Source: Phycisphaerales bacterium
Lineage (GTDB): Bacteria > Planctomycetota > Phycisphaerae > Phycisphaerales > UBA5793
Assembly: GCA_020852515.1 (NCBI GenBank)
Contig: JADZAS010000016.1
Coordinates: 312,155-376,154 of the forward strand
Length of the DNA: 64,000 nt
Reading direction: 5' to 3'
The position numbers were made by a program, and so were the translations under genes. This document shows positions 1 through 9,551 of this stretch, in pieces. Within the stretch, counting starts at the first letter, position 1; every line of letters begins with the position of its first letter. The notes under the pieces are model-generated. The model was not told the origin of the DNA. It worked only from the letters and a program-made list of their open reading frames with translations, and searched no databases.

Positions 1-397
1 CTCTGCCACGATCATCGCGCAGTGTCGCCTCAAGTTCGCTGAAATCTTCAAGCGTGCGAGCGTAGACGACGACAGCTGACTTCTGCCCGGGCTGGATCGT
101 GATTTCGCGCGTGATGACCTGGCTGTAGACCATGTCCTGGGGCACGCGGACCTGCACGTGCGCCCGCTGCGCGTCGCCGGTGATCGGCTCCCCCGGCGGG
201 GAGACCCACGAAACCTCGACGTGGATCGGGAAGAAGTAGTGCGTCCGCACCGCGCCGCCGTGCCCGACGGACACGCTGAGCACCGGCTGGGGTTCGGCGC
301 CCGCTGGTGCGGTCAGCGCCAGCACCGCCAGCAGCGCCGCGCACAGCGCCAGCAGGCGGGACCGGAGGGCGGCACGGTCGCGACGCGAACGGAACAT
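1..397 (-). CDS. Secreted protein of the VWA operon, N-terminal part only
   Basis: The first 132 codons of a gene that runs off the left edge. The ATG at 397 overlaps the stop of the upstream VWA gene (TGATG), so the two are translationally coupled. The product starts with an Arg-rich n-region and a Leu/Ala-rich hydrophobic core ending near Ala-Gly-Ala-Glu, a good signal peptide, so it is exported. The visible mature part is beta-rich with no motif I recognise. Its place at the end of a MoxR/DUF58/VWA operon suggests a periplasmic or envelope role alongside those proteins, but that is inference. The C-terminus and any further domain are outside the window. Confidence 0.75.
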   Translation of the reverse strand, partial: MFRSRRDRAALRSRLLALCAALLAVLALTAPAGAEPQPVLSVSVGHGGAVRTHYFFPIHVEVSWVSPPGEPITGDAQRAHVQVRVPQDMVYSQVITREITIQPGQKSAVVVYARTLEDFSELEATLRDDRGR

Positions 398-2475
398 CAC
401 ACGTAGGCCTTGCGATTATACACGACCCATTCGACGCACAGAAACGCCAGCGCCGCCAGCAGCGCCCACGGCCACAGCGTTCGCTTGTGCACGCCGGATT
501 CGGCATCCACCGTCTCCACCGCATCGCGCCCGAACCGCACGGATTCGGCCGCGGCGATGTCGCCCTCCGCCTCGTCGAAGAAATTCACGGCCACTGCGCG
601 CGTCTGCTCATCGGCAGAATCCGGCGTTTTGTATTTGATGACGTAGAGCCCCGCGAGGTCGGACGTGTAACTCGTCATCGTCGGGTCAAGCGGATCGATC
701 GGCGCCGAAACGCCGTCTGGCCGGAGGATCGATATCTCCGAAGCGTTGGAAGGCAGCCGCGCCACGATCGCCTGGCCCGGGCGCAGGGTCTCTTCGGTGA
801 GCGCATCGCCGAGCCGGCCAAGGTAGTCCAGCGTGTTCTGCATGAACTTCACGAGGTTGACGTCAAATGGCCAGTTCGACGCCACCGGACGGAACTGAAC
901 GGCGATAACCGAAACGCCGCGTTGAAACGCCTCAACCACCATCGGCCCATCCGAACCCTCCACGAGCACGCTCGCCTCGCGCGGCACATCGAGCGGCTCG
1001 GTCGGCGACACGAAGAGCGTGTGGTAGTTCATGTTCGCATTGATCGGATGATCTTCCTTCCACGACAGTGCGGTGTTGTTCGACTTCGACTCGCCCTTGG
1101 AGAAGCCCGGCAGTGGCGGCGCGATTCCAAAGGTCAGATACCTGCCGGGCCCGAGTTTCTCAACATTGACGCCATCGAGGATGATCAGGTCGTACTTTTC
1201 CGTGTCGCCCGTCGACGCCAGGTTGGCGAAATGCTCGGGCGAAAGATTTTCAATGCGCTGGAGGAACGGAATACCCGACATCGCCGACTCGATGATCCAG
1301 CCGTCCGGCGGGGCGACGAGCGCAACGGTAAGTTGCCGGGCTGGCGGAATGACCGTGTAGGCCACGTTGTCGATCGCCAGCCCGTCATCGGCGTGCAGCC
1401 GGATGCCGATCGTCAGACCGCGCGGATCGCTGAGTGCGAACGTGACCGAGTTGGAGCCCGGGAGAAGTTGGGGCCGCGAACCCTCTTCCGCGGACGGCTC
1501 GGTCGCCCCTTCGAGCGGCGTCGTCGACGCACCCTCGCCCGACTCCGCTGCGGCCTTGCGGGGGTCGGCCAGTGTGGCTCCCTCGATCGTCAGCGTGCGC
1601 GTATTGACCAGCAGGTCGCCCACCGACAAGTCCACATCGACGGTGCGCGGCTCGGTCGAGTAGTTCGCCACGCGCACGTAGATTTCGAGGTTCTCCGAAT
1701 CCTCAAGCGACCGCCGGGCGCCCAGGGCCGCGATGCCGACGTTCCAAATTCCCTCGGACTTGCCCACCGGACGGTAGACGACCGGCTCGTTCGCCCGCGC
1801 CACCTGATCGTCAAGATCGGAAATGCGCCCGTCGGAAAAAAGCAGCAGCGTCGCAGGCGGGCCGACGTCGCGCCCCGCCGTTTCGGGGTCGGTGTTGATG
1901 GTGTACGCGCGGGCGAGTTCGATCGCTTCGCCAAGGGCGGTGCGGCCGTGCGTGGGCGTGATGCTCTGGACTGCGGCGGTCAACTGGGCCTTGCTGGAGG
2001 TGAACGTGCTGTAGACCTGCGCCTCGTCACTGAAGCCGATGACCATGACCTGCTCGGTATCTGCGGCGCTGCCGATGATGCCGCCGGACTTCATGCCATC
2101 GATGTACTCGATCGCCTGGCGCTTCGCTTCGTCGAGCCGGCTGCCCCCCCCATCCACGTCGGTCGCCGTCATGCTGGCCGAGCGGTCGATGAGAATCACG
2201 GTGCGCGAGCCGCGCTGAATCTCGCCGACGTACTCAGGCTGGGCGATGGCCAGCAGGATGAGGGCGAGCACGATGAGTTGCAGCAGCAGAAGCCAGCTCA
2301 TGCGCAGTCGCTGGAAGAGCGCGTTGGCCTGCAGGTCCTGCACCGACTGCTTCCACAGCAGCGTCGATGGAATGTAGTGCTCGCGCCGGCGCAGCTTGAG
2401 GAAATAGAGGAGGATGAGCGGCGGAATGAGACACGCCGCCACTACCGCCGCCAGCCATGGAGTGGCCCAGATCAT
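397..2475 (-). CDS. BatA-like membrane protein with von Willebrand A domain
   Basis: 692 residues. The N-terminus matches the aerotolerance-regulator N-terminal module: a first membrane helix at about 8-26, a cytoplasmic loop beginning LKLRRREHYIPS, and a second helix at about 61-79. A VWA domain follows with an intact metal site (D97-x-S99-x-S101 in VILIDRSASM). Later parts look like beta-sandwich and a GATase-like Rossmann segment, and a last helix (about 664-685) precedes the short tail. Such proteins sit with MoxR ATPases and DUF58 proteins and are thought to act in envelope integrity or complex assembly; the exact substrate is unknown. The start overlaps the DUF58 stop by 4 bp (2472-2475). 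Confidence 0.85.
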   Translation of the reverse strand: MIWATPWLAAVVAACLIPPLILLYFLKLRRREHYIPSTLLWKQSVQDLQANALFQRLRMSWLLLLQLIVLALILLAIAQPEYVGEIQRGSRTVILIDRSASMTATDVDGGGSRLDEAKRQAIEYIDGMKSGGIIGSAADTEQVMVIGFSDEAQVYSTFTSSKAQLTAAVQSITPTHGRTALGEAIELARAYTINTDPETAGRDVGPPATLLLFSDGRISDLDDQVARANEPVVYRPVGKSEGIWNVGIAALGARRSLEDSENLEIYVRVANYSTEPRTVDVDLSVGDLLVNTRTLTIEGATLADPRKAAAESGEGASTTPLEGATEPSAEEGSRPQLLPGSNSVTFALSDPRGLTIGIRLHADDGLAIDNVAYTVIPPARQLTVALVAPPDGWIIESAMSGIPFLQRIENLSPEHFANLASTGDTEKYDLIILDGVNVEKLGPGRYLTFGIAPPLPGFSKGESKSNNTALSWKEDHPINANMNYHTLFVSPTEPLDVPREASVLVEGSDGPMVVEAFQRGVSVIAVQFRPVASNWPFDVNLVKFMQNTLDYLGRLGDALTEETLRPGQAIVARLPSNASEISILRPDGVSAPIDPLDPTMTSYTSDLAGLYVIKYKTPDSADEQTRAVAVNFFDEAEGDIAAAESVRFGRDAVETVDAESGVHKRTLWPWALLAALAFLCVEWVVYNRKAYV

Positions 2476-3416
2476 TTGAGCAGGCCCCTCTTGCGCAGGT
2501 AGTCGAGCACGAGCGTTTCCATGCTCATGTCCGTCCGCAGAACCATGTGCACCATGGAGCGGCGGATGCAGTGGTCGCGCAATTGGCCGCAGTAGGCGTT
2601 GAGATTCTCCTTGTACCGCTTGAGCAGCGCCGCCGAGACGGACACCTCGGCGGTGTTACCGTCTTCCATGTCGCGCAGTTTGAGATCGCCGCTGAGCGCG
2701 TTGGTGGCGCCGGGGTCGATTTCCTGGGGGCTGAGCGTCTGGAGGATGAAGGTGTCAAATCCGCCGCCGACGAGGTAGCGCAGGCCCTTTTCGTAGCCCG
2801 TCTTGTAGAGAAAGTCAGACAGGATCACCATCACGCCGCGCCCCTGCCGGCTCAGTGCGACGGACTTCATGGCCGCCTCGAAGTCGGTCGTGCCCTGCGG
2901 CTGCATCTCGAGGATCCACTGGCCCATCTGCTGGGTCTTGCGCCGGCCGCGCAGGTTGCTCAGGCGGCTGCGCACGCCCTCGCCAAACGAGACGAGCGTC
3001 ACGCGGTTGTAGTTCACGAGGCCGATGTAGCCCAGCGCCATGGCCAGCCGCTGGCAGAAGGTCAGTTTGTCCGGCTCGCCGTAGTCCATCGACATCGACG
3101 AATCCATCACAATGAAGAACGACAGGTCCTCCTCTTCGAGAAACATCTTGAGGAAGAGCTGATCGAGGCGGGCGTAGACGTTCCAGTCGATGTAGCGCAG
3201 GTCATCGCCGGGCACGTAATTGCGGAAGTCGGCGAACTCGACGCTCTGGCCGCGCTTCTTGCTTCGGCGCTCGCCCTGCAGTTTCCCCGCGAAGATCTTG
3301 CGCGAGACGACGTCGAGCTGATCGAGGCGCGACATCAGGCGCGAGTCGATGAGATCATCGATCTTCTGCGGCCGCTTGCGCCGGCTCTGGGGCATCGCGG
3401 TGGAGACCTGCGTCAT
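2472..3416 (-). CDS. DUF58 domain protein
   Basis: 314 residues, the usual length. The DUF58 signature is clear: the segment ending in GDDLRYIDWNVYAR, followed by a VWA-like core with VMDSSMSM as a degenerate metal-site motif. DUF58 proteins are standard partners of MoxR AAA ATPases; here the gene lies 50 bp downstream of the MoxR gene and overlaps the next VWA gene by 4 bp. No membrane helix is obvious, so it is probably cytosolic or peripheral. The molecular function of the family is not settled. Confidence 0.9.
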   Translation of the reverse strand: MTQVSTAMPQSRRKRPQKIDDLIDSRLMSRLDQLDVVSRKIFAGKLQGERRSKKRGQSVEFADFRNYVPGDDLRYIDWNVYARLDQLFLKMFLEEEDLSFFIVMDSSMSMDYGEPDKLTFCQRLAMALGYIGLVNYNRVTLVSFGEGVRSRLSNLRGRRKTQQMGQWILEMQPQGTTDFEAAMKSVALSRQGRGVMVILSDFLYKTGYEKGLRYLVGGGFDTFILQTLSPQEIDPGATNALSGDLKLRDMEDGNTAEVSVSAALLKRYKENLNAYCGQLRDHCIRRSMVHMVLRTDMSMETLVLDYLRKRGLLK

Positions 3417-3466
3417 CGCGTGAAGCGTCCCTTCTGGACATCATGCGGGAATCAGTCCCGCGACTT

Positions 3467-4543
3467 TCATCGGCCGTTGACCGTCACGGCGGGGAGATCC
3501 GACTCCTGCTCGCACGGCACAAGGCGGACCAATTCATTGATCACGTCATCGCTCGATACGTCTTCCGCTTCGGCTTCAAAGTTCACCATCACCCGGTGCC
3601 GCAGCGCCGGCAGCGCCATCTGCTGAATGTCCCGGAAGGACACGGCGAAGCGCCCGTCGATCACCGCGCGCACCTTCGCGCCCAGAATGAGCGCCTGCGC
3701 TCCGCGCGGGCTCACGCCGACCCGCACGTACCGGTTCGTCACCGCGGGGGCGTCGGTTCCACGCGGGTGCGTCGCCAGCACCAGCCGGATGGCGTAATCC
3801 TGCACGTGCTCGGCCACGACGACGCCGCGGACGAGTTGCTGCGCCTGGAGGATGTGCTCGGCGTCGATCACCGGCTTGACTTCGGGCGCTCCTCCCGCCG
3901 TCGTCCGCTCGAGGATCCTGGTCATCTCGCCGCGCGTCGCGTACGGCACGACGAGCTTGAACAGGAACCGGTCGAGCTGGGCCTCGGGAAGCCGGTACGT
4001 CCCCTCCTGCTCAATGGGGTTCTGAGTCGCCAGCACGATGAACGGCTCGTTGAGTTTGTACGTGCGTCCCGCGACCGTCACGCGGCGCTCCTGCATCGCT
4101 TCGAGCAGAGCCGACTGCGTTTTGGGCGTGGCGCGGTTCACTTCATCGGCGAGCACGATCTGCGCAAAAACCGGCCCGGCGCGGAACTCGAGCGAGCGCC
4201 GGCCGGTCGTGCGGTTCTCCATTACGATGTTTGTGCCGACGATGTCGGCTGGCATGAGATCGGGGGTGAACTGAATGCGACTGAACGGCAGCAGCAGCGC
4301 CTGCGACAGCGTGCGCACCAGAAGCGTCTTGCCGAGGCCCGGAACACCTTCGAGCAGGATGTGGCCATTGGCGAAGAGCCCCACCAGCGTGAGATCGACG
4401 ATCTCATCCTGGCCGACGATGACGCGGGCGATCTCCCGCTTGAGGTTGCCCATCACGGCGCGCAGCGCTTCGCAGCGTTTGACGACCTCGGCGGCACTGT
4501 TCTGAAGAAGGCGCAGTTCGGGCAGTTGCATCGCTTCAGCCAT
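3467..4543 (-). CDS. MoxR-family AAA+ ATPase
   Basis: 358 residues from the ATG at 4543. An in-frame extension up to 4834 is Arg/Ser/Pro-rich and is the shadow of the upstream gene, so it is excluded. Walker A is GVPGLGKT, Walker B is LADEVNRATPKTQ, and sensor and lid regions follow in normal order. MoxR ATPases act as chaperones that assemble or activate partners, typically VWA proteins, as encoded on both sides here. The gene overlaps the end of the large VWA gene by 8 bp, indicating translational coupling. Confidence 0.92.
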   Translation of the reverse strand: MAEAMQLPELRLLQNSAAEVVKRCEALRAVMGNLKREIARVIVGQDEIVDLTLVGLFANGHILLEGVPGLGKTLLVRTLSQALLLPFSRIQFTPDLMPADIVGTNIVMENRTTGRRSLEFRAGPVFAQIVLADEVNRATPKTQSALLEAMQERRVTVAGRTYKLNEPFIVLATQNPIEQEGTYRLPEAQLDRFLFKLVVPYATRGEMTRILERTTAGGAPEVKPVIDAEHILQAQQLVRGVVVAEHVQDYAIRLVLATHPRGTDAPAVTNRYVRVGVSPRGAQALILGAKVRAVIDGRFAVSFRDIQQMALPALRHRVMVNFEAEAEDVSSDDVINELVRLVPCEQESDLPAVTVNGR

Positions 4544-7500
4544 CGCCGCCTCCCTGCGGTTTGTCCTTGCCCTGCTGACGGGCGCGGCGCTTGGCTTCGA
4601 GCAGGCGCGAGGTATACGAGCCCTCGTCCGCCTCGTCGGCGGCGGGCTCGGGCTTTGTGCGAGCCGGCGGCGGCTTCTTGAGCGATCCTTCGCCCTCATC
4701 GGACCCGACCTTGTCGAGATCGATCGCCGCTCCGCCGGCGGCGTCGGCCTCGAAGCGCGCCTCGGCCGCTTCGCGCTCCTCTGCGATCTGCTGCGAACTC
4801 TTGCGCCGGCCGGTGACGCGCTCCTGCACTTCACTGCGCGTCTGCTTGAGGCGATCGAGGCTCTGCCCAGCCGAAGACGAGCCGCCGTGCATCAAAGCGT
4901 ACATGCGCCGCCGCAGGGCGATCGGGTCGATGGCCAGCCGCCGCGCCGCCACGTCCATCAGGAACAGGCCAGCGGCGATGATCGCCATGAGCGGCCAGAT
5001 GTCGGTGAGACTCTTGGGCGTCTCAAGACCCTCGCGGTTGAAGAGATCAGCCTGCGCAGGGTCGCTGGGAAGTTCCCGCCCCTGCGTCACTCGCGCCAGG
5101 TTGGTCATCAGCGGCGCGTTGTCGCGCAGAGCGCTGAACTCCGGGCTGTACGGCACCGACACGCCGGACTGAATCGAACTGCGCTCGCCGTCGGCACTCT
5201 CGTAGATCATGTTGGCGATCCACGAGCCTTCTTCATCGACGGTGTACTCGCCGCGCCACTTGCCCGGCGCGATCTGCTGCAGATTGAAGAGTTCTTCCTT
5301 CAGTCCGGGCGAAAGCACGAGGGCGCTGATCTTGCCGAAGTTGGCGAACTGATTGTCGCTGCCGAGCACGTTGACTTCGACGATCGCCTTGTTGCCCTCG
5401 ATGCGCGTGGACTGCTGGATGTTGGTTGGAGCCGCCGGCCGCATGGACCAGCGCACGACCTGCTCCCAGAATCCCTGGAAGTCCGCCCAGTCCACCCAGG
5501 CCTGACCCCAACGGCTCGTGGCGTCGCTCGTGAAGGCGATGCTCTTGCCCAAGCCGTATTGCCACTGCGCCATGATCGGATCACGGTCGCCGAAGTTGCT
5601 GACTATCTCGGGGTCGTAGCCGGGGCGAGGCGCTGTCAGGACGTAGCCCTGCATGGTCGGCAGCGCGGGCCAGCGACCGGCGAACGGGCCGGGCCGACCG
5701 GTCGGCTGGTGGATCGCCTGGTAGGTCTCGCCCTCGACGATGAGCGAGCGGCGGACGATCATCGCCTCCTTGATGAAGATCTTGGGCATCTGGTTGGGCC
5801 GCGACGGGTTGTAGGCCGTTCCCCCGGTCTGACGGGCGATGTTGGCCATCTGCTGCACGTCCTGCGGGTTGCCGTGCCCGCCGGCGATGACGGTGGAGAT
5901 GGAGATCTTCGAGGCAATGAACTGGTTGATCATCGCCTGGCCCGGCGGACTCGGATCGCCGTCGGAGATGATGATGACGTGCTTCTGCCCCGCCGTGTTG
6001 TTCTGCAGCGCCGTGAGGGCCATCTGCATGGACGGGGCGAAGTCGGGCATGTCGCCCATCGTCATTTTCTTGATCGCGCTGATCGCGCCTGACTTGTCGC
6101 CGGCCGGGCTGAGCTTGTAGACCCAGTTGCACCCGGCATTCGGCCCGCCGACGTTCCAGTCAAAGTCGATGATGCCCACGTCATCCAGCCGGCTGAGCGC
6201 CTCGACGGCGGCAATGGCGCACTGCTGTCCCCAGTAGTTGCCCTGGGGGATTTCGCTGCTGTGCATGATGCACACGAGCGCGCCCTTGGGCATCTGGCTC
6301 TTCTCCGGCGGATCGAGCCGCACGGGCAGGGCTTTGGAGACTTCGCTGTTGATCCACCCGCCGGCGCCGAAACTGTCCGGCCCGCCGAGCATGATGAGTC
6401 CGCCGCCTATGTCATGCACGTAGCGCCGCAGCGCATCATCGACGCCCGCGCCAAACGCATGGGCCGGCACGTTGGCCAGGACGATCGAGTCGTAGCCGGA
6501 GAGAAAGAGCAGATCGCTCGTGACCTCACTGGGCAGCGCCGTATCGACTTCGATCGCGGCGTCGCGCATCGCCGCGCGCAGCGACGCGGTCTCGTCGGTC
6601 GTTTCGTGAATGACCAGCACGCGCCCCTCACCGCCCACGACGACCACTGCGTCGGCGCGGTTGTTTGTTGAGATCGGGTCGTCCTGCGGGTTGTCCGGCT
6701 CGAACTCGGCACGAAACCGCTGCGGGCCCTTCTGCGAGAGCGTCAGGTTCACCGTGCGGACGTTGATGCCTTCTTCCAGTTGGACGGGCACGCTCATGCT
6801 TGCCGGGTCGTCGGCGTTGAGATCGATGAGCGTGTCGTTCTGGTAAAGCGAGATGCGGCCGGTGGTGGCTTGGCGGCTGCGCAAGGCGAAGCGGAGCGAG
6901 ATGGGCTGGCCTTCGCGCGCCATCGACGGCGCCATGATCCGCTCGAACTTGACTTCCTTCTGGTAGTCGTAGGTCAACTTCAGAACGTCGATGGGAATCT
7001 TGTTGGCCCGGGCGATGTCCGCGACGGTCATGACGTTGCCCGTCGTCTCGTTGCCGTCGCTCACGAGTACGAAGCGCACGGCCGAATCGCGCGGCGCGAT
7101 GGCCAGGCCGAGGCGAACTGCATGCGCCAGGTTGGTCGCGTTGCGTTCTTCGATGGTCGTGTTCGGTTCGAGGATGGTGGCGCGATCGACCACCTGCACA
7201 ACGCGCGCCTCGGCGCCGATGTTGATCACGCCCAGGCGGTCAAAGGGCTGCTTGCCCTTGGGATCATCCGTGGCTCGCCGCAGGTACTCGAGCGCGTTCG
7301 CCTCGAGCTGGTGCGAGATCGAGTGGCTGCGGTCGATCATGAGGATGACCGTCATGCTCTCGCTGCGTTCGAGCCACTTGGGCTGGGCAACGGTGACGGC
7401 GATGAGGGCGATGACGAGGGAGCGCAGCGCGCAGATGATGCCGCGCCGCAGCGGGGACATGCCCGTGAGGTGCCTCCAGCCGAACCACACGACCGGCGGA

Positions 7501-7580
7501 ATGAGCAGACAGAGCAGAAGAGCGCCGGGATTGTCGAACTGAATGGGCAAGTCCATCGGCCTCGTAACGAAATGTCCCAT
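4536..7580 (-). CDS. Large membrane protein with VWA and GATase-like domains
   Basis: 1014 residues. Two N-terminal membrane helices (about 18-35 and 48-66) precede a first VWA domain with an intact metal motif (D83-x-S85-x-S87). A GATase1-like segment follows (about 320-420, with GGGLIMLGGPDSFG). A second VWA-like fold (about 430-600) has the ISDGDPSPP strand, but at the expected metal site it reads MHSSE, so the first Asp is missing. One more helix lies at about 880-900, then a charged, Lys/Arg-rich tail. It opens the operon. The start may instead be the ATG at 7556 (MDLPIQF), which has a GAGG just before it and gives the more usual family N-terminus. Confidence 0.85.
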   Translation of the reverse strand: MGHFVTRPMDLPIQFDNPGALLLCLLIPPVVWFGWRHLTGMSPLRRGIICALRSLVIALIAVTVAQPKWLERSESMTVILMIDRSHSISHQLEANALEYLRRATDDPKGKQPFDRLGVINIGAEARVVQVVDRATILEPNTTIEERNATNLAHAVRLGLAIAPRDSAVRFVLVSDGNETTGNVMTVADIARANKIPIDVLKLTYDYQKEVKFERIMAPSMAREGQPISLRFALRSRQATTGRISLYQNDTLIDLNADDPASMSVPVQLEEGINVRTVNLTLSQKGPQRFRAEFEPDNPQDDPISTNNRADAVVVVGGEGRVLVIHETTDETASLRAAMRDAAIEVDTALPSEVTSDLLFLSGYDSIVLANVPAHAFGAGVDDALRRYVHDIGGGLIMLGGPDSFGAGGWINSEVSKALPVRLDPPEKSQMPKGALVCIMHSSEIPQGNYWGQQCAIAAVEALSRLDDVGIIDFDWNVGGPNAGCNWVYKLSPAGDKSGAISAIKKMTMGDMPDFAPSMQMALTALQNNTAGQKHVIIISDGDPSPPGQAMINQFIASKISISTVIAGGHGNPQDVQQMANIARQTGGTAYNPSRPNQMPKIFIKEAMIVRRSLIVEGETYQAIHQPTGRPGPFAGRWPALPTMQGYVLTAPRPGYDPEIVSNFGDRDPIMAQWQYGLGKSIAFTSDATSRWGQAWVDWADFQGFWEQVVRWSMRPAAPTNIQQSTRIEGNKAIVEVNVLGSDNQFANFGKISALVLSPGLKEELFNLQQIAPGKWRGEYTVDEEGSWIANMIYESADGERSSIQSGVSVPYSPEFSALRDNAPLMTNLARVTQGRELPSDPAQADLFNREGLETPKSLTDIWPLMAIIAAGLFLMDVAARRLAIDPIALRRRMYALMHGGSSSAGQSLDRLKQTRSEVQERVTGRRKSSQQIAEEREAAEARFEADAAGGAAIDLDKVGSDEGEGSLKKPPPARTKPEPAADEADEGSYTSRLLEAKRRARQQGKDKPQGGGDG

Positions 7581-7603
7581 CGTCGCGGCGCGACGGTCGG
7601 GGC

Positions 7604-7609
7604 ATTATA
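7604..7609 (-). promoter_or_regulatory. Possible -10 element of the VWA/MoxR operon
   Basis: On the minus strand this hexamer is a perfect TATAAT, 24 bp before the annotated operon start. Transcription would begin near 7597, leaving a 17-nt or 41-nt leader depending on which ATG is used. No good -35 hexamer lies at 16-18 bp, which is why confidence is moderate. Confidence 0.4.
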
Positions 7610-7682
7610 CCGAAGGCGATGGGGTAATTGACGCTGCCCGCCGGACATTTCCGGCAAGCGGCACTGCACGACGGGCGGATCG

Positions 7683-8231
7683 TCAGGTCGCCAGCGCCGG
7701 CGCGGGAATCGGCATGTCGTACTCGCGGGCGGCCTTCCGGGCTCCCTTGGGCAGGCCGATGGTCTGGGCACTGATCTTGTCCTGCAGGCGCATGAGGCCC
7801 TCAATGAGCGCCTCGGGCCGCGGCGGGCAGCCGGGCACGTAGATATCCACGGGCACGACGAGATCGACGCCCTTGACGACGTGATAGCCGTACTTGAAGT
7901 ACGGCCCGCCGCCGACGGTGCACGCGCCCATGGCGATGACGTACTTGGGATCGGGCATCTGCTCGTAGAGCCGGCGCACGCGGGAGGCCATCTTGTACGT
8001 CACAGTGCCGGCGACGATCATGAGATCCGACTGCCGGGGTGTGGCGCGGAAAGCGCCGGCGCCGAATCGATCGACGTCAAATCGCGAAGCACCGAAGGCC
8101 ATCATCTCGATCGCGCAGCACGCCAGGCCGAAGGTCATGGGCCAGATGCTCGACTTGCGGGCCCAGTTGAGCGCGAAATCGACGCCGGTGATGATGAGAT
8201 TGTCTTCGAAACGGTTCTCGATCCAACTCAT
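7683..8231 (-). CDS. nuoB: NADH-quinone oxidoreductase subunit B
   Basis: 182 residues from the ATG at 8231; the 40 in-frame codons before it are non-conserved. NuoB carries 4Fe-4S cluster N2, the last electron carrier before quinone in complex I. The ligands are visible: the CC pair in [11 protein letters not shown], the Cys in GACTVGG, and the Cys in [10 protein letters not shown]. The protein belongs to the peripheral arm. No other nuo gene is adjacent: the upstream neighbour is a secreted protein and the downstream one is the VWA operon. The gene is therefore transcribed on its own or with non-nuo genes, which is unusual. Confidence 0.95.
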   Translation of the reverse strand: MSWIENRFEDNLIITGVDFALNWARKSSIWPMTFGLACCAIEMMAFGASRFDVDRFGAGAFRATPRQSDLMIVAGTVTYKMASRVRRLYEQMPDPKYVIAMGACTVGGGPYFKYGYHVVKGVDLVVPVDIYVPGCPPRPEALIEGLMRLQDKISAQTIGLPKGARKAAREYDMPIPAPALAT

Positions 8232-8351
8232 GATGGCTGCAGTTCCATGTCGTGAAAGGGCCGCGCAGACCCGATGAGGCGTGGATGGGATTGTAGTGCA
8301 GGCCCGGTCCACGAGCCAGCGCCGAGAGTCGTGGATACACCGCAAATGCAA

Positions 8352-8379
8352 GCGGGCCGCCGGCTGACCGGCGACCCGC
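8352..8379 (-). terminator. Hairpin terminator after the secretin-N-like gene
   Basis: A strong inverted repeat: GCGGG and GCCGG on one side pair with CCGGC and CCCGC on the other, with a 4-nt loop and a 2-nt internal mismatch. It lies 29 bp beyond the stop at 8409. On the minus strand it is followed by TTGCATTTG, a weak U-tract, so termination efficiency is uncertain. Confidence 0.5.
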
Positions 8380-8408
8380 GGTTATGGACGTGATGTGATT
8401 GCGATGGC

Positions 8409-9356
8409 TTACCTGCCGGGATCGCCCGAGTCGATGACGCGGCCGCCGACGAGCACCGGGATGCTCGATTCTTCGATGTCCACGATCTTCGCCACGCCCC
8501 AGTCACCGGTCAGTGTGACGTAGCGCGGCGAAGGGATGGCATTGGCCAGGCCAAGGCCGCGTCCGCCGGCGTTGGCCGAGGACCGAGCGCCGTTCGTGCG
8601 GGCCGGAGCGAAGGGATATCCGCCAACCTGGCGATGCAGGTAGTCGGACGCGTTGATGATGAGATTGCCGCGGAAGTAGCGGATGCTGCCGCCGTCGCCG
8701 CCGAGCGATTCCCACTGCGTGGGCTCGACGATCGAGGTGATGATGTCGATCAGTTCGTTGGCCTGATCCGCCTCATTGCCGCGAGCGACGTTGTTCTCAT
8801 CACCCTGATCATCGCGGAAGAACTGACCCGAACTTCCGCCGCCGCCGCCCTGGCCGCTCCGCGAGCTGCTCTGCAGCACCTGGTTGAGGTCCAGTTGCGG
8901 CGCGTTGTCGAAGCGAGGCGGCACAAAGAGCAGTTCGCGCACCGGGTAGATGCGGACGTACTTGTTCTTGTTAAGGATCGACTTGGTGCCGATCTCGACG
9001 TAGCCGTCGCCGAGCACCCAAGTCGTCTCCTCGTCGGTCGCCTGCTTCATGACGAGTTCGAGAATGGTGAGCAGCGAGGTCGGGTTCTTGAGTTGAAGCG
9101 TGATCTTCGCGTTCGGATCGAATCCCTCGCCGAAGCCTTCTTCGTTCCACTTGGCGAGGATGTCGAGGTTCGCCAGTTCGGAGAGGAAGCCGACGACGGT
9201 GCGGAACTCGTGTCCGCTGAAGTCCACGGTGGGCAGTTCGGTGTTGAGCAGTTTGCCCAGCGCTTCAGAACGTGCCTGCATATCCTGGGCCGAGGCCACA
9301 GCCGCCGCACCACCCAGCACAGCCGTCGCAGCGAGAGTCATGATAAATCGACGCAT
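8409..9356 (-). CDS. Secreted secretin-N/STN-like protein
   Basis: 315 residues. The ATG at 9356 is chosen because AAGGAG lies 6 bp upstream; another ATG 27 bp further upstream has no such site. A signal peptide (MRRFIMTLAATAVLGG, cleavage near ASA-QD) is followed by an STN/secretin-N0-like domain (about 30-130) and a second domain with NLIINASDYLHRQVGGYPF near 220-245. A Gly/Ser-rich linker joins them. The fold resembles N-domains of type II/III secretins, but there is no pore domain. A role in the envelope is likely; the partner is unknown. Confidence 0.75.
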   Translation of the reverse strand: MRRFIMTLAATAVLGGAAAVASAQDMQARSEALGKLLNTELPTVDFSGHEFRTVVGFLSELANLDILAKWNEEGFGEGFDPNAKITLQLKNPTSLLTILELVMKQATDEETTWVLGDGYVEIGTKSILNKNKYVRIYPVRELLFVPPRFDNAPQLDLNQVLQSSSRSGQGGGGGSSGQFFRDDQGDENNVARGNEADQANELIDIITSIVEPTQWESLGGDGGSIRYFRGNLIINASDYLHRQVGGYPFAPARTNGARSSANAGGRGLGLANAIPSPRYVTLTGDWGVAKIVDIEESSIPVLVGGRVIDSGDPGR

Positions 9357-9416
9357 TGGAGTCTCCTTGCCTTTGGAGGCCACGGGCGGTCGCTCGTGCC
9401 GCCTTCACTCTACTGG

Positions 9417-9444
9417 ATGATAGCAGCCGGCCATGCTGGCACAA
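9417..9444 (-). promoter_or_regulatory. Putative sigma-70-type promoter of the secretin-N-like gene
   Basis: On the minus strand: -35 TTGTGC at 9444-9439, a 16-bp spacer, and -10 TATCAT at 9422-9417 (5 of 6 to consensus). The expected start is near 9410, giving a leader of about 55 nt before the ATG at 9356. Confidence 0.45.
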
Positions 9445-9551
9445 TCTGCCCGAAACCGCTCCGATTGTTCCGCTGCCGCGCCCGAGAATCCACATCGGCA
9501 CAACCGGCTTGCGAATTCCCGATGCGACTCAATTCGCCTGCACGGCACTTC

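Noticed and set aside
307-2502. Long plus-strand ORF of 731 codons opposite the BatA-like gene
   Set aside because: It is antisense to a clear VWA membrane protein, is Arg/His/Val-rich throughout and has no domain; it arises from GC-biased codons.
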